The notes beneath the pieces were generated by a model that was given only the letters and a program-made list of their open reading frames with translations, did no database searches and was not told the origin of the DNA. Of a stretch of 64,000 nucleotides of DNA, positions 21,057 through 30,256 are shown piece after piece (positions within the stretch are counted from its first letter, which is position 1; every line of letters starts with the position of its first letter). The stretch comes from CAMDHY01 sp046156265 (GTDB lineage Bacteria > Pseudomonadota > Alphaproteobacteria > Rhizobiales > Segnochrobactraceae). The stretch is taken from positions 62,001 to 126,000 of the forward strand of contig NZ_JAWDIR010000004.1 in the NCBI RefSeq assembly GCF_046156265.1. The letters run 5' to 3'. The position numbers and the translations under genes are program-made.

Positions 21057-21710
21057 TTGACGACCCCCGCGCCCTCGATCGCCCGTCGCGGCATGATGCT
21101 CGTGCTGTCGTCGCCTTCCGGCGCCGGCAAGTCGACGCTCGCGCGCAACCTCCTGCGCGACCGTGAGGAGGACGGCCGGCTGACCCTGTCCGTCTCGGTG
21201 ACGACGCGTGCGCGCCGCGGCAGCGAGATCGACGGCGTCGACTACCGGTTCCTGACTGCTCGCCAGTTCGAGCAGATGCGCGACCGCGGCGAACTGCTCG
21301 AGTGGGCGCAGGTGCACGGCAACTTCTACGGCACGCCGAAGGATACGGTGGATCAGGCCCTGGAGAGCGGCCTCGACGTGCTGTTCGACATCGACTGGCA
21401 AGGGGCGCGCCAGATCCGCGAGGCGGTGCCTCAGGACGTCGTCTCGATCTTCGTGCTTCCGCCGTCTGCCGCGGAGCTGCGGCAGCGTCTGGAGCGGCGG
21501 GCGGAAGACGCGCCGGAGGTCATCGCCAATCGCCTGACGAACGCGAGCACCGAGCTCGAGCGTTGGGGCGAGTACGACTACGTCATCGTCAACGACGATT
21601 TGCAGCGCGCCTATGGCGGGCTGAAAGCCATCGTCGTCGCCGAGCGCCTGCGCCGCGAGCGTCTGACGGGGTTGGCCGACTTCATCGCGACGCTGCAGGC
21701 GGGGCTTTAG
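21057..21710 (+). CDS. gmk: Guanylate kinase
   Basis: Guanylate kinase phosphorylates GMP to GDP. The 217-residue protein has the P-loop SSPSGAGKST at 18-27, the GMP-binding TTRARRGSEIDGVDY segment and a typical lid region. The start is TTG at 21057: GGAGG lies six bases upstream, and the next ATG would fall just before the P-loop and remove the first strand region. It ends the plus-strand run; rsmA converges 21 bp away. Confidence 0.95.
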   Translation: MTTPAPSIARRGMMLVLSSPSGAGKSTLARNLLRDREEDGRLTLSVSVTTRARRGSEIDGVDYRFLTARQFEQMRDRGELLEWAQVHGNFYGTPKDTVDQALESGLDVLFDIDWQGARQIREAVPQDVVSIFVLPPSAAELRQRLERRAEDAPEVIANRLTNASTELERWGEYDYVIVNDDLQRAYGGLKAIVVAERLRRERLTGLADFIATLQAGL

Positions 21711-21731
21711 GCCGGAGTCCGTCTGCCCCGT

Positions 21732-22598
21732 TCAGCTTGCTGAGATTCTCGACCCGGGCACCGTCATCGCATCGAGCCCGCGTGCGAGTGCCACGAAGCC
21801 TGTCACGTCGATCTCCTCCGCCCGCGCTGTGGGGTTAAGGCCGGCGTGTTCGATCAGGGCGGGCGTGTCGACGCCGAGGCTCTTCAGGCTCTGGCGCAGC
21901 ATCTTGCGCCGCTGGCCGAAGCCGGCCGCCGTCACCCGCGACAGCGCCGCGCCGCGGCAGGGCAGGGGCGTCTCGATCGGCTCGAGGTGCACGACGGAGG
22001 AGGTCACGCTCGGCGGCGGCGTGAAGGCGCGCGGGGAGATGTCGAACAGGATGCGGGCGCGGCAGCGCCAGCCGGCGAGTACCGCGAGGCGTCCATAGGC
22101 GGGATCGCCGACCGAGGCGACGATCCGCTGCGCCACTTCCTTCTGAAACATCAGCGTCAGCGAACGCCACCACGGTGGCCACGGCTCGGTCTCGATCCAG
22201 CGGACGAGCAGCGCCGTGCCGATGTTGTAGGGCAGGTTGGCGACGATCCGCGCCGGGCCGCCCGCGAGAGCGGCATCGTCCACCGCCAGGGCATCTGCCT
22301 CGACGATCTCGAGGCGGCCGGGATAGTGGGCAGCGATCTCGGCGAGCGCGCCGAGGCAGCGCTGGTCGCGCTCGATCGCCACCACCCGCCGGGCGCCGCA
22401 GGCGAGCAGGGCCCGCGTCAGCCCCCCCGGTCCGGGTCCCACCTCGACGACCGTCACGTCGTCGAGAGAGCCCGCTGACCGCGCGATCCGGGCGGTGAGG
22501 TTCAGGTCGAGGAGGAAGTTCTGCCCAAGCGACTTGCGGGCGGACAGGTCGTGCGCGCGAATGACCTCGCGCAGCGGCGGTAGCTCGTCGATCGCCAT
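21732..22598 (-). CDS. rsmA: 16S rRNA adenine dimethyltransferase RsmA (KsgA)
   Basis: RsmA dimethylates two adjacent adenines near the 3' end of 16S rRNA during 30S maturation. The 288-residue protein has KSLGQNFLLD at 22-31, SAM motif VEVGPGPGGLT, and the catalytic NLPYNIGT at 121-128. The C-terminal domain (FGQRRKMLRQSL) is present. It is the last gene of the lptF-lptG-lptD-surA run. In most relatives pdxA lies between surA and this gene; here only 66 bp separate them. Confidence 0.95.
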   Translation of the reverse strand: MAIDELPPLREVIRAHDLSARKSLGQNFLLDLNLTARIARSAGSLDDVTVVEVGPGPGGLTRALLACGARRVVAIERDQRCLGALAEIAAHYPGRLEIVEADALAVDDAALAGGPARIVANLPYNIGTALLVRWIETEPWPPWWRSLTLMFQKEVAQRIVASVGDPAYGRLAVLAGWRCRARILFDISPRAFTPPPSVTSSVVHLEPIETPLPCRGAALSRVTAAGFGQRRKMLRQSLKSLGVDTPALIEHAGLNPTARAEEIDVTGFVALARGLDAMTVPGSRISAS

Positions 22599-22643
22599 CC
22601 GCCCCGTCGCCCCGATCCCGTCAGCGGGCCGCGCCGCCCGCCG

Positions 22644-22679
22644 GCGTCACTTGTACCCGATGCGTCACTTGTACTCGAT
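22644..22679. repeat. 18-bp tandem duplication at the surA stop
   Basis: Two adjacent 18-bp units, 22644-22661 and 22662-22679, differ at one position only (C at 22657, T at 22675). On the minus strand each unit reads ATCGRGTACAAGTGACGC, so the last codons and the stop of surA are duplicated. The first stop met by the ribosome is in the 22662-22679 unit. Confidence 0.9.
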
Positions 22680-23588
22680 GACGGCGTTGCGCTTCAGGTC
22701 GCGCAGGTAACGGCGCGACATCAGGCTGCCCTGCTCGTCGAGCAACTCGCCCTCGATGGCCGCGCGCGCGGCAGCATCGCTCTGCAGGACCCGCTTGTTG
22801 CAGAGGGCGACCATCTCGACGCCGTTCTCCGTGCGCTGCGGCGGCGTCAGGCGCCCCACCGCCAGCTCGTCGAGCATCTTGACGTTCTCGTCGGACAGAT
22901 CGGACTGCATGCGGCGGCCGAGTGGCTTGATCACGACGCCCTGCAGGCCCTTGGCGAAGGCGAGTCCTTCGGCGCATGACGCGAAGCGACCGCGCAACTG
23001 CTCCGCCTCCTTCTGCTTCTGCGCCGCAACCGCGGCGGAAGCACTCGCAGGCACGACGAAGATCACCTGCGACAGCTCGTACTCCGTCGTCGTCGCCTTC
23101 TCCCCTGCCTTGCCGGGCTCCACCTTGCTCTGCAGGGCGGCGATCACATCCTGCTCGGTCACCGCGACCGTCGCCCGGAACTTCTCCCGGATGACCTTCC
23201 CCCAGGCGATCTGCGCGCGCAGCCGGTCCTTGAAGGTCTTCGCGTCGACGCCGCCAGAGCGCAGGCCCTTCGTCAGCTGGTCCGGCGACATCTTCAGTCG
23301 GGAGGCGATGCCGGCATAGGCGTCGTTGACCTCGCCTTCCGATACGGTGATGCCACGCTTGCGCGCCTCCGCGAGCTGCAGCTTCTCGTCGATCAGCTCT
23401 TCGGTGGCCATCTTCGTTGCGTTCGGCACGCGCTGCGTCAGCTGGATGAACTTCGCCCGCTGGGCGATCTCGTAGTTCGTGATCGGCTGGTTGCCGACGA
23501 CGACCTTGATCGAGGTCTGCGCCTGCGCGACGCCGCCGCCGATGGCGAGGCACAGGCCGATGGCGAGGAGTGTCCTGGCGATTTTCAT
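22665..23588 (-). CDS. surA: Periplasmic chaperone SurA-like protein
   Basis: SurA escorts unfolded outer-membrane proteins to the BAM complex. The 307-residue protein has a signal peptide (about 1-23, ending VAQAQ), then the SurA N-terminal helical domain (residues about 30-165). One degraded parvulin-like region follows, without clear catalytic residues. It is shorter than E. coli SurA, which has two parvulin domains; this shorter form is usual in Rhizobiales. It lies downstream of lptD, its main client in E. coli. Its stop region is duplicated in tandem. Confidence 0.87.
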   Translation of the reverse strand: MKIARTLLAIGLCLAIGGGVAQAQTSIKVVVGNQPITNYEIAQRAKFIQLTQRVPNATKMATEELIDEKLQLAEARKRGITVSEGEVNDAYAGIASRLKMSPDQLTKGLRSGGVDAKTFKDRLRAQIAWGKVIREKFRATVAVTEQDVIAALQSKVEPGKAGEKATTTEYELSQVIFVVPASASAAVAAQKQKEAEQLRGRFASCAEGLAFAKGLQGVVIKPLGRRMQSDLSDENVKMLDELAVGRLTPPQRTENGVEMVALCNKRVLQSDAAARAAIEGELLDEQGSLMSRRYLRDLKRNAVIEYK

Positions 23589-23687
23589 GTCGTTTTCCGG
23601 GCCCCTTGCGCCGAACGGTCCGGACGCTTTCCATCCGACTCGCTGCAGCGCCGATATGGCGAAAGGATGACCCGGGTGGCAGGCCGG

Positions 23688-26159
23688 TCAATCGTCGGGC
23701 GAGATGCCGCTCGAGAGATCGAGGTCGCCGATGGTGCGGAAACCGAAGCGCAGGAACACCGTCCGATCGACGGCGAGACCCGTCGCCCCCGAACGGTCCT
23801 CGGCATAGGCGAGCGACAACGAGAAGCTGTCGTCGTCGAAGGCGAGGCCATAGCCGTTGGCGACGACGTTGTCCTGTTCGAGATCGTAGCGGATGGTTCC
23901 GAACACGCGCCAATCGCGCAGGACGCGCAGGGCGGCCGAACTCTGCACCTCTTGCCGGTCGTCGCGGATGCCGAGACCCGGCTGACGACCGAGATAGGCG
24001 TAGACGACCTGCGCGGTGAGCGGTCCCGTCACGCCGGTCGCGGCGACTTCCGCGCGCTTCAGGGCGAAGTCGTTGTTGTCGAAGCGGGCGCGGGTGCCGA
24101 CGCGCAGGCCCGCCTGCGAATCGGCGGAGAGCCGGGCGACGTAGTCCGACGCGTCCGTCTGAAGGCCGGAGGAGGCGGTCGAGTTGAGGATATCGGCGGT
24201 GGAGAACGAGTTGCGACCGGCGAGCTGGAACGACTTGCCGAACAGCGCCGAAATGGAGCCGCCGGAGTTCCCCTGCAGCGTGTAGACGAGGCCGACATTG
24301 GCGCGCGTGCCACCTTCGACACGGTCGAAGCCGGTGAACTTGTCCCACTCGAACAGCGAGGTGTCGTCGAAGACGATGCTCTGCGCGTCCTCGTTCGGCA
24401 ACTCGCCGATGGAGGTCTCGTCTGGGCGGGCGATCACCTGGGCGACCGGCTCGATCACCTGCGTGCCCCAGTTGGCCGCGAACATCCACGGATAGCGGTA
24501 TTCGATGCCGACCATCGGCATAGCGCGGCCGACGAAGTCCTCGTCCCGGAGCGGCTTAACGGCATTGTCGGCGGAGGCGAGGAAGAACGCATCGCCGCGC
24601 AGGCCTGCGAACGGCGTGATCACTTGGCCGATCGGGTCGATGTACTGCTTGCGCCAGGACACGTCCGCGGTGGCGCGTGTGAACGTGCCCTCGACACCGC
24701 GGAAGCGCGTGACGTTGCCCGGTGCCAGGAAGGCGTCGGTCGTGGTGCGCGAGAGCGAGGTGAGGTTGGTCGTCCAGGCGAACTCGCCGCCGGCGACCGG
24801 GTTCTCGGCGATGCCGCGATAGTCCAGCACCGGGTGGACGATCGGCTGCTTCTCCTGCTGCTCGAGACCGGGAGCCGAGAAGGGCGGCGGCGGCGCATAG
24901 CCGGGATCCACCAGCAGCGTGTTCTGCTGGTAGACGCGGAAGGCGTAGCCGCGCAGGTCGAAGTAGTTGCGGTCGCCGAGGCCGTTCAGGAACAGCGTCG
25001 AGACGGCCTCGTCCTGGCCGCTGCCCTGGCGACGGTAGTCCTTCACGAAGGTCGGGTCGGTGGTCCACGTGAGGTCCCAGCCCCAGCTCCAGCGCGGGTT
25101 GAGCCAGAACTTGCCTTCGGTTTCGATCGAGCCGCGGAAGTCGCGATCGCCGTCCGTGTTCCGGAAGGCGTTCGGGTCCGCCTGATAGATGCCGGTGCCG
25201 CGCACCATGTAGCTGCCGGTGACGAACCGCTGCCGCCACTCCCCGGAGACCAGGGCGCCCTGGCGGGAGAGCGGCGTCACGATGGCGGTGAAGTCGTAGT
25301 TGGGGGCAAGCGCCCAGAAATAGGGGATCGCGACGCCGAGGCCGAGCTGCTCGGAATAGATCGTCGACGGCGCCAGGAAGCCCGACTTGCGGCGCACCGT
25401 CGGATCGGGATGCGACATCCACGGCAGCCAGGCGACCGGGACGCCGAGGAACTCCAGGTAGGGGTCCTCGTAATAGACCGTCTGCTCGTCTTTCTTGTGG
25501 ATGATGCGGCGGGCCTTGATCTGCCAGAGCGGCTTCTTCGTCGGGTCGACGAGGCAGGAAGCGCAGGCGGAATAGACGCCCTTCTCGAAGATGATCGTTT
25601 CGCCATCCGTGCGGGTGGCGCTCTCGGCGGCGAAGCGCGTGCGTTCGATGGTGTCGACCCGCAGTGACGTGACGAAGCCGTTGCGGAAGTCGTCGGTGAG
25701 ATCCATCGCGACCGCGGTCACGACAGCACCGTCCGGCTCGGTCAGTTGCACACCGTCTTCGGCGCGCAGCCGGTTGGTCTTGCGATCCAGGGTGACCCGG
25801 CCGGCGATCAGGGTATAGCCCTGATAGTAGATCTCGACGTTGCCGACGGCGGAGACGGTGTCGATCTGGGTGTCGTAGACGAGCTCGTCGGCCTGCAGAA
25901 GCATGCGGGCGTTCGGGTCCGGATCGAAGCCGAGGGCGCCCGACGCATCGCGCATCGCCGGCGACTCGGTCTTGCCGGCGGCCTTCGGCTTCTGCGTCTT
26001 CTGAACGGTGGTGGTGGCCGGCTCGGGCGTCTGCGCCGCGAGGTCCGCCGCGCCGCCGAGCGTCAGGCACAGCACTGCCGTTGCGGCAACGGCGCTCGCG
26101 GCGACCGTGCTGCCAGACTGGTGGCGACCAAGCGACCCTGCGGCCCGGGGCCGACTCAT
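23688..26159 (-). CDS. lptD: LPS-assembly protein LptD
   Basis: LptD is the outer-membrane barrel that inserts LPS on the cell surface. The 823-residue product has a long signal region (about 1-45, ending LAAQ), then an OstA/LptA-like domain (about 70-190; pattern VGNVEIYYQGYTLIAGRV). A closely spaced Cys pair (YSACASCL) and a long beta-barrel domain follow. The ATG at 26159 overlaps the lptG stop as ATGA. Upstream lptF and lptG encode the inner-membrane permease of the same machine, and surA follows. Confidence 0.94.
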   Translation of the reverse strand: MSRPRAAGSLGRHQSGSTVAASAVAATAVLCLTLGGAADLAAQTPEPATTTVQKTQKPKAAGKTESPAMRDASGALGFDPDPNARMLLQADELVYDTQIDTVSAVGNVEIYYQGYTLIAGRVTLDRKTNRLRAEDGVQLTEPDGAVVTAVAMDLTDDFRNGFVTSLRVDTIERTRFAAESATRTDGETIIFEKGVYSACASCLVDPTKKPLWQIKARRIIHKKDEQTVYYEDPYLEFLGVPVAWLPWMSHPDPTVRRKSGFLAPSTIYSEQLGLGVAIPYFWALAPNYDFTAIVTPLSRQGALVSGEWRQRFVTGSYMVRGTGIYQADPNAFRNTDGDRDFRGSIETEGKFWLNPRWSWGWDLTWTTDPTFVKDYRRQGSGQDEAVSTLFLNGLGDRNYFDLRGYAFRVYQQNTLLVDPGYAPPPPFSAPGLEQQEKQPIVHPVLDYRGIAENPVAGGEFAWTTNLTSLSRTTTDAFLAPGNVTRFRGVEGTFTRATADVSWRKQYIDPIGQVITPFAGLRGDAFFLASADNAVKPLRDEDFVGRAMPMVGIEYRYPWMFAANWGTQVIEPVAQVIARPDETSIGELPNEDAQSIVFDDTSLFEWDKFTGFDRVEGGTRANVGLVYTLQGNSGGSISALFGKSFQLAGRNSFSTADILNSTASSGLQTDASDYVARLSADSQAGLRVGTRARFDNNDFALKRAEVAATGVTGPLTAQVVYAYLGRQPGLGIRDDRQEVQSSAALRVLRDWRVFGTIRYDLEQDNVVANGYGLAFDDDSFSLSLAYAEDRSGATGLAVDRTVFLRFGFRTIGDLDLSSGISPDD

Positions 26160-27247
26160 CCGTCCTCCAGATTGAGCAGGATAGTCGCGCCGAGGAGCGC
26201 CGCGACGACCCCGGGAGACCAAGCGGAAATGGTTGGGGGAACCAGGCCGACTCCCCCGAGATCGCGCGCGACCTCCGTGGCGACATAAAGCACGAAGCCG
26301 GCGGCCACGCCACTTGCGACGAGGCGGCCGGTTCCGCCGAAACGAGCCCCTCGCAGAGAGACCGTCGCGGCGATCAGCACCATCGCGCCGAGCAGCAGCG
26401 GCAGGGCGATCAGCGACTGGAACTGCAGCCGGTAGGGATAGACCGACAGCCCGGCGCGGGCCGCCCGGTCGATCAGCGTCGGCAGCCGCCAGAACGAGAC
26501 CGCGTCGGCCTGGCCGAGGGTCTCCAGGATCTCCGCCGGCTGCAGGTCGGTCGCGACGAGGAAGCTCTCGTGCTGGTTCGGCTCCGCGTCGATCGCATAG
26601 ACGGTGGCATTGGCGAGCCGCCAGTGGTCCGGCTCGAGCCGCGCCGATTCGGCCTCGATGCGCTCTGCGAACCCGCCGTCGGTGTCGAACGAGAAGATGG
26701 TGACGCCGTAGAGCTCGACGCCTTCCTCGCGGATCTGGCGGGCGTGGATGATGGTGTCGCCGTCGACGCCGCGCTGACGCAGCCAAAGATCCTTCGCCGT
26801 CTGGGTGACCAGCACCTGCTCGCGTCCCAGCAGGACGACGCCGAGCTCGTCCGCCTTCTGTCGCAGCCACGCCCCGGCGGGATTGAGCATCGTCGTCACG
26901 GCGATCCCCAGCACGACCGCGACGGCGACGGGTGGCACCAGGAACTGCCAGACCGAGACGCCGGCGGAGCGGATCACCACGAGTTCCGAGCGCCGCGCCA
27001 GCCCGACGAAGGCGCCGATCGAGCCGAAGAGGGCGGCGAAGGGCCACAGCCGCTCCGACAGCGACGGCGTTCGCAACAGTGACATCGCCAGGGCGCGCCC
27101 GACGGAGAAGCCGTCTCGTTCACCGGCGCGCCGCACGAGCTCGAAGAAATCGACCACGAAGATCAGCAACGCGCCGAGTGCGAGCACGCCGAGGATCCAG
27201 CGGGTGAAGCGGCCCGCGAGATAGCCGGACAGGGTGCGGCCGACCAT
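26156..27247 (-). CDS. lptG: LPS export permease LptG
   Basis: LptG pairs with LptF in the LptB2FG transporter that extracts LPS from the inner membrane. The protein of about 363 residues has six predicted membrane helices: one near 15-35, two between 60 and 120, and three in the last 90 residues, flanking a periplasmic jellyroll domain. The YjgP/YjgQ signature ELVVIRSAGVSVWQ is present. The ATG at 27247 has AAGGGGG seven bases upstream. A GTG at 27253 overlapping the lptF stop as GTGA is the alternative but lies too close to that box. Confidence 0.92.
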   Translation of the reverse strand: MVGRTLSGYLAGRFTRWILGVLALGALLIFVVDFFELVRRAGERDGFSVGRALAMSLLRTPSLSERLWPFAALFGSIGAFVGLARRSELVVIRSAGVSVWQFLVPPVAVAVVLGIAVTTMLNPAGAWLRQKADELGVVLLGREQVLVTQTAKDLWLRQRGVDGDTIIHARQIREEGVELYGVTIFSFDTDGGFAERIEAESARLEPDHWRLANATVYAIDAEPNQHESFLVATDLQPAEILETLGQADAVSFWRLPTLIDRAARAGLSVYPYRLQFQSLIALPLLLGAMVLIAATVSLRGARFGGTGRLVASGVAAGFVLYVATEVARDLGGVGLVPPTISAWSPGVVAALLGATILLNLEDG

Positions 27248-27249
27248 CG

Positions 27250-28431
27250 TCACGCCCCCTTCGGCAGGCGCGGCAGCCGCCGGACGAGGCCGTCGACGAG
27301 ATCACCGCAGGCATCGGCGAGGCGGGCGAGGGGGGCCGGCAGCGCCACCCGGCGGTCCGACAGGAGGATGGCGAGCGAGCCGGCGATGGCCACCAGCGGA
27401 ACCGCGTAGACGCCGACTGCCGCCACCGGGAAACGGACTGCGAGCGTGCCGGCCCCGAAGCCCGCCAGGCGCGCCAGCACCACCGCCGCGATCGCGCCGA
27501 GGATCGCCATCGAACGGCCCTGCCGCGACGTGCGCGGCTCGCCGAGGAACAGGAAGACCAGCAGCGCGAAGGCGACAGGATAGAGCGGCTGCGACAGGCG
27601 GTCGTGCAGCTCGGCGCGGAAGCGGCCGCGGTTCTGCTGCACGTAGGCGTCGGCCTCGTCGAGTGCGACGAGCTCGAAGATCGTGCGCTCGCTCGGCCGG
27701 TACACCGGCGCGCTCTCCTCCGGCATCAGGTTCGAGAGGTCGAAGGCGTAGGCGTCGAAGCGGACGATCGACAGGCTGCCGTCCTTGCGGATGCGCCGCT
27801 GGATGGTGCCGTTCGACATGACGAGCAGCGTCCGGTCGAGTGCCTCGACGATGTGGCCGCCGTTCGCGAGGTAGGTCATCGACCGGTCCGGGTCGCGCTC
27901 GTCGTCGAGCACGATGCCGCTGATGCCGCCATCGGCGCCGCGGTCGCGGATGTGGAAGGTCAGGCCGTCGTCGATCTCGATGAAGCGGCCGGGCCGGATG
28001 ATCGAGGCGACGAGGTCGATGCGCACCTGCGTCAGCGCCTCGCGCACCTGCTTGAGACCGGCCGGAGCCGCCCAGAAGGTGAGGAAGGCGGCGAGGGCGC
28101 CGACGGCGATACCGATCGCCAGAATCGGCTTCAGCGTCCGCCAGCGCGACGCGCCGGAGGCCTGCATGACCACGAGCTCGCTGTCGGCGTTCAGCGTCGC
28201 AAGCGTGACGATCGCCGCGATGACCACCGCGAACGGCGCGATCAGCAACAGGAGAAAGGGCAGCGCGAGCCCGGTGATGGCGAGGAACGCGCCGATCGCC
28301 TGGCCCTTCGCCGTCACGAGGTCCAGCTGGCGTAGCGCCTGGGTCACCCAGACGACGCCGGTCAGAACCGTGAGCGTCGCCAGGAAGGCCACCAGGGCGC
28401 GCCGGAAGATGTAGCGCTCGATCAATCCCAT
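27250..28431 (-). CDS. lptF: LPS export permease LptF
   Basis: The LptG partner, 393 residues, starting MGLIERYIFR with helices at about 12-32, 52-77 and 98-120 and three more near 300-370. The family pattern SELVVMQASGASRW is present at about 89-102. The periplasmic domain lies between. The ATG at 28431 is preceded by AAGGATGG; the open frame continues far upstream but runs antisense through pepA and is not coding. It is first in lptF-lptG-lptD-surA-rsmA and divergent from pepA. Confidence 0.93.
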   Translation of the reverse strand: MGLIERYIFRRALVAFLATLTVLTGVVWVTQALRQLDLVTAKGQAIGAFLAITGLALPFLLLLIAPFAVVIAAIVTLATLNADSELVVMQASGASRWRTLKPILAIGIAVGALAAFLTFWAAPAGLKQVREALTQVRIDLVASIIRPGRFIEIDDGLTFHIRDRGADGGISGIVLDDERDPDRSMTYLANGGHIVEALDRTLLVMSNGTIQRRIRKDGSLSIVRFDAYAFDLSNLMPEESAPVYRPSERTIFELVALDEADAYVQQNRGRFRAELHDRLSQPLYPVAFALLVFLFLGEPRTSRQGRSMAILGAIAAVVLARLAGFGAGTLAVRFPVAAVGVYAVPLVAIAGSLAILLSDRRVALPAPLARLADACGDLVDGLVRRLPRLPKGA

Positions 28432-28671
28432 CAGACCATCCTTGGGCCGACGAGAGATACTCCTTCCCCTCGGGCCGTGGCAACGCAGTCGGACGGCTGA
28501 GGGCGCTTGCGGGAGTCGATCGGCGGCCCGGCGTGGCGCGGATGTCGCGTCTTGGTTAATGGAGGGTATCTGCCGCGCCCTGCCGGCCTTGCTGTGGCCG
28601 TGCCGGCGCGCCATCCTCTCGCGAGCGCCGGAGGCGCCTGCGCCGCGCCTCCCGTATCCCAAGGAGTCTCG

Positions 28672-30168
28672 ATGACGTCGCTCAATTTCGACTTCACTGC
28701 ACCGGCGACGCCGGCGACAAGGTCCGCGGTTCTCGTGACCGGGGCCGACGGCGCACTCGGAACGGCAGGCGATGCGCTCGACAAGGCGGGCGAAGGCATC
28801 ATCCGCCGGGCCGTCGCCGCCGCCCGCTTCAAGGGCAAGCTGTTCAGCGGCCTCGATCTCGTCACCCCGACCGGGCTCGACCTCGACCGCCTGTCGCTCG
28901 TCGGCCTCGGTGCGGCGGGCGAGCTGAAGGAGAGCGACTGGGTGCGTCTCGGCGGTGCGGTGATGGGCCGGGTCGCCGAAGGCAAGTCCGACGCCGCCAC
29001 CATCGTGCTGGAGCTGCCGCAAGGCGCCGTCGCGCCCGAGCAGGCCGCCGACGTCGCCCTCGGCATGATGCTGCGCTCCTATTCCTTCGACCGCTACAAG
29101 TCGAAGAAGGCCGACGACGACGATGCCACCAAGGACATCGCGCTGACCGTGATGGTCGGCGACGACGCCAGGGCGAAGGAGGCGTGGGCGGCGCGCAAGG
29201 CGATCGCCGACGGCGTCAAGCTCGCCCGCGACCTCGTCAACGAGCCGCCGAATGTGCTCGGCCCCGTCGAGTTCGCCGAGCGCGCCCTGCAACTGGTCGA
29301 TCTCGGCGTCGGCGTCGAGGTGCTCGGCGAGCCGGAGCTCGCGGCGCTCGGCATGCGGGCGTTGCTTGGCGTCGCCCAGGGCTCGCCGCGGCCGCCGCGC
29401 CTCGTCATCCTCAAGTGGAACGGTGGCGACGAGGGCGCCAAGCCGGTGATGTTCGTCGGCAAGGGCGTCGTCTTCGACACCGGCGGCATCTCGATCAAGC
29501 CGGCCGCCGGTATGGAGGACATGAAGGGCGACATGGCCGGTGCCGCCGCCGTCGTCGGTGTCATGGCGGCGCTCGCCGGCCGCAAGGCGAAGGTGAATGC
29601 CGTCGGCATCCTCGGCCTCGTCGAGAACATGCCGGACGGCAACGCCCAGCGGCCGGGCGACATCGTCGCCGCCCGCAACGGCACGACGATCGAGATCATC
29701 AACACCGACGCCGAGGGCCGGCTCGTTCTCGCCGACGCGCTTCACTACGCGATCGAGCGCTTCGAGCCGCGCTTCGTCGTCGACCTCGCGACCCTGACGG
29801 GCGCCATCATCGTGGCGCTCGGCAACCACCACGCCGGCCTCTTCTCCAACGACGATGCGCTGTCGGCGCAGCTTTCGGCGGCAGGGCAGGCGACGGGCGA
29901 GCTCGTCTGGCGCATGCCGCTCGGGCCCGACTACGACAAGCTGATCGAATCGAAGGTGGCCGACATCAAGAACACCGGCGGCCGCTATGGCGGGTCGATC
30001 ACCGCGGCGCAGTTCCTGAAGCGCTTCGTCGGAGAGACGCCATGGGCGCACCTCGACATCGCCGGTACCGCGATGGGCTCGCCGCAGACGGAGATCAACC
30101 GCTCGTGGAGCTCCGGGTTCGGCGTGCGCCTTCTCGACCGCCTCGTCGCCGACCACTACGAGGGCTAG
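28672..30168 (+). CDS. pepA: Leucyl aminopeptidase (M17)
   Basis: A cytosolic two-metal aminopeptidase of 498 residues. The C-terminal catalytic domain contains GKGVVFDTGG (Lys near 264), a metal-binding MKGDMAGAA segment and the M17 signature NTDAEGRLVLADAL near 344-357. The ATG has AAGGAG nine bases upstream, and translation upstream of it is unlike the family. It is divergent from lptF, as in many Rhizobiales. In relatives the next gene is usually holC; here a beta-propeller gene intervenes. Confidence 0.95.
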   Translation: MTSLNFDFTAPATPATRSAVLVTGADGALGTAGDALDKAGEGIIRRAVAAARFKGKLFSGLDLVTPTGLDLDRLSLVGLGAAGELKESDWVRLGGAVMGRVAEGKSDAATIVLELPQGAVAPEQAADVALGMMLRSYSFDRYKSKKADDDDATKDIALTVMVGDDARAKEAWAARKAIADGVKLARDLVNEPPNVLGPVEFAERALQLVDLGVGVEVLGEPELAALGMRALLGVAQGSPRPPRLVILKWNGGDEGAKPVMFVGKGVVFDTGGISIKPAAGMEDMKGDMAGAAAVVGVMAALAGRKAKVNAVGILGLVENMPDGNAQRPGDIVAARNGTTIEIINTDAEGRLVLADALHYAIERFEPRFVVDLATLTGAIIVALGNHHAGLFSNDDALSAQLSAAGQATGELVWRMPLGPDYDKLIESKVADIKNTGGRYGGSITAAQFLKRFVGETPWAHLDIAGTAMGSPQTEINRSWSSGFGVRLLDRLVADHYEG

Positions 30169-30256
30169 AACCGGAGCGGCCGGCTTGCTTTCGCGTCGCC
30201 GCCCCGCCGGACTATACTCGCCGGGGCGGCGACGGAATCGACTGGGGGTCGGGTTC

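Noticed and set aside
23688..27047. A single 1119-codon minus-strand frame covering lptD and part of lptG
   Set aside because: The LptD signal peptide and the ATGA overlap at 26159 place the start there; the upstream part is lptG read in another frame.
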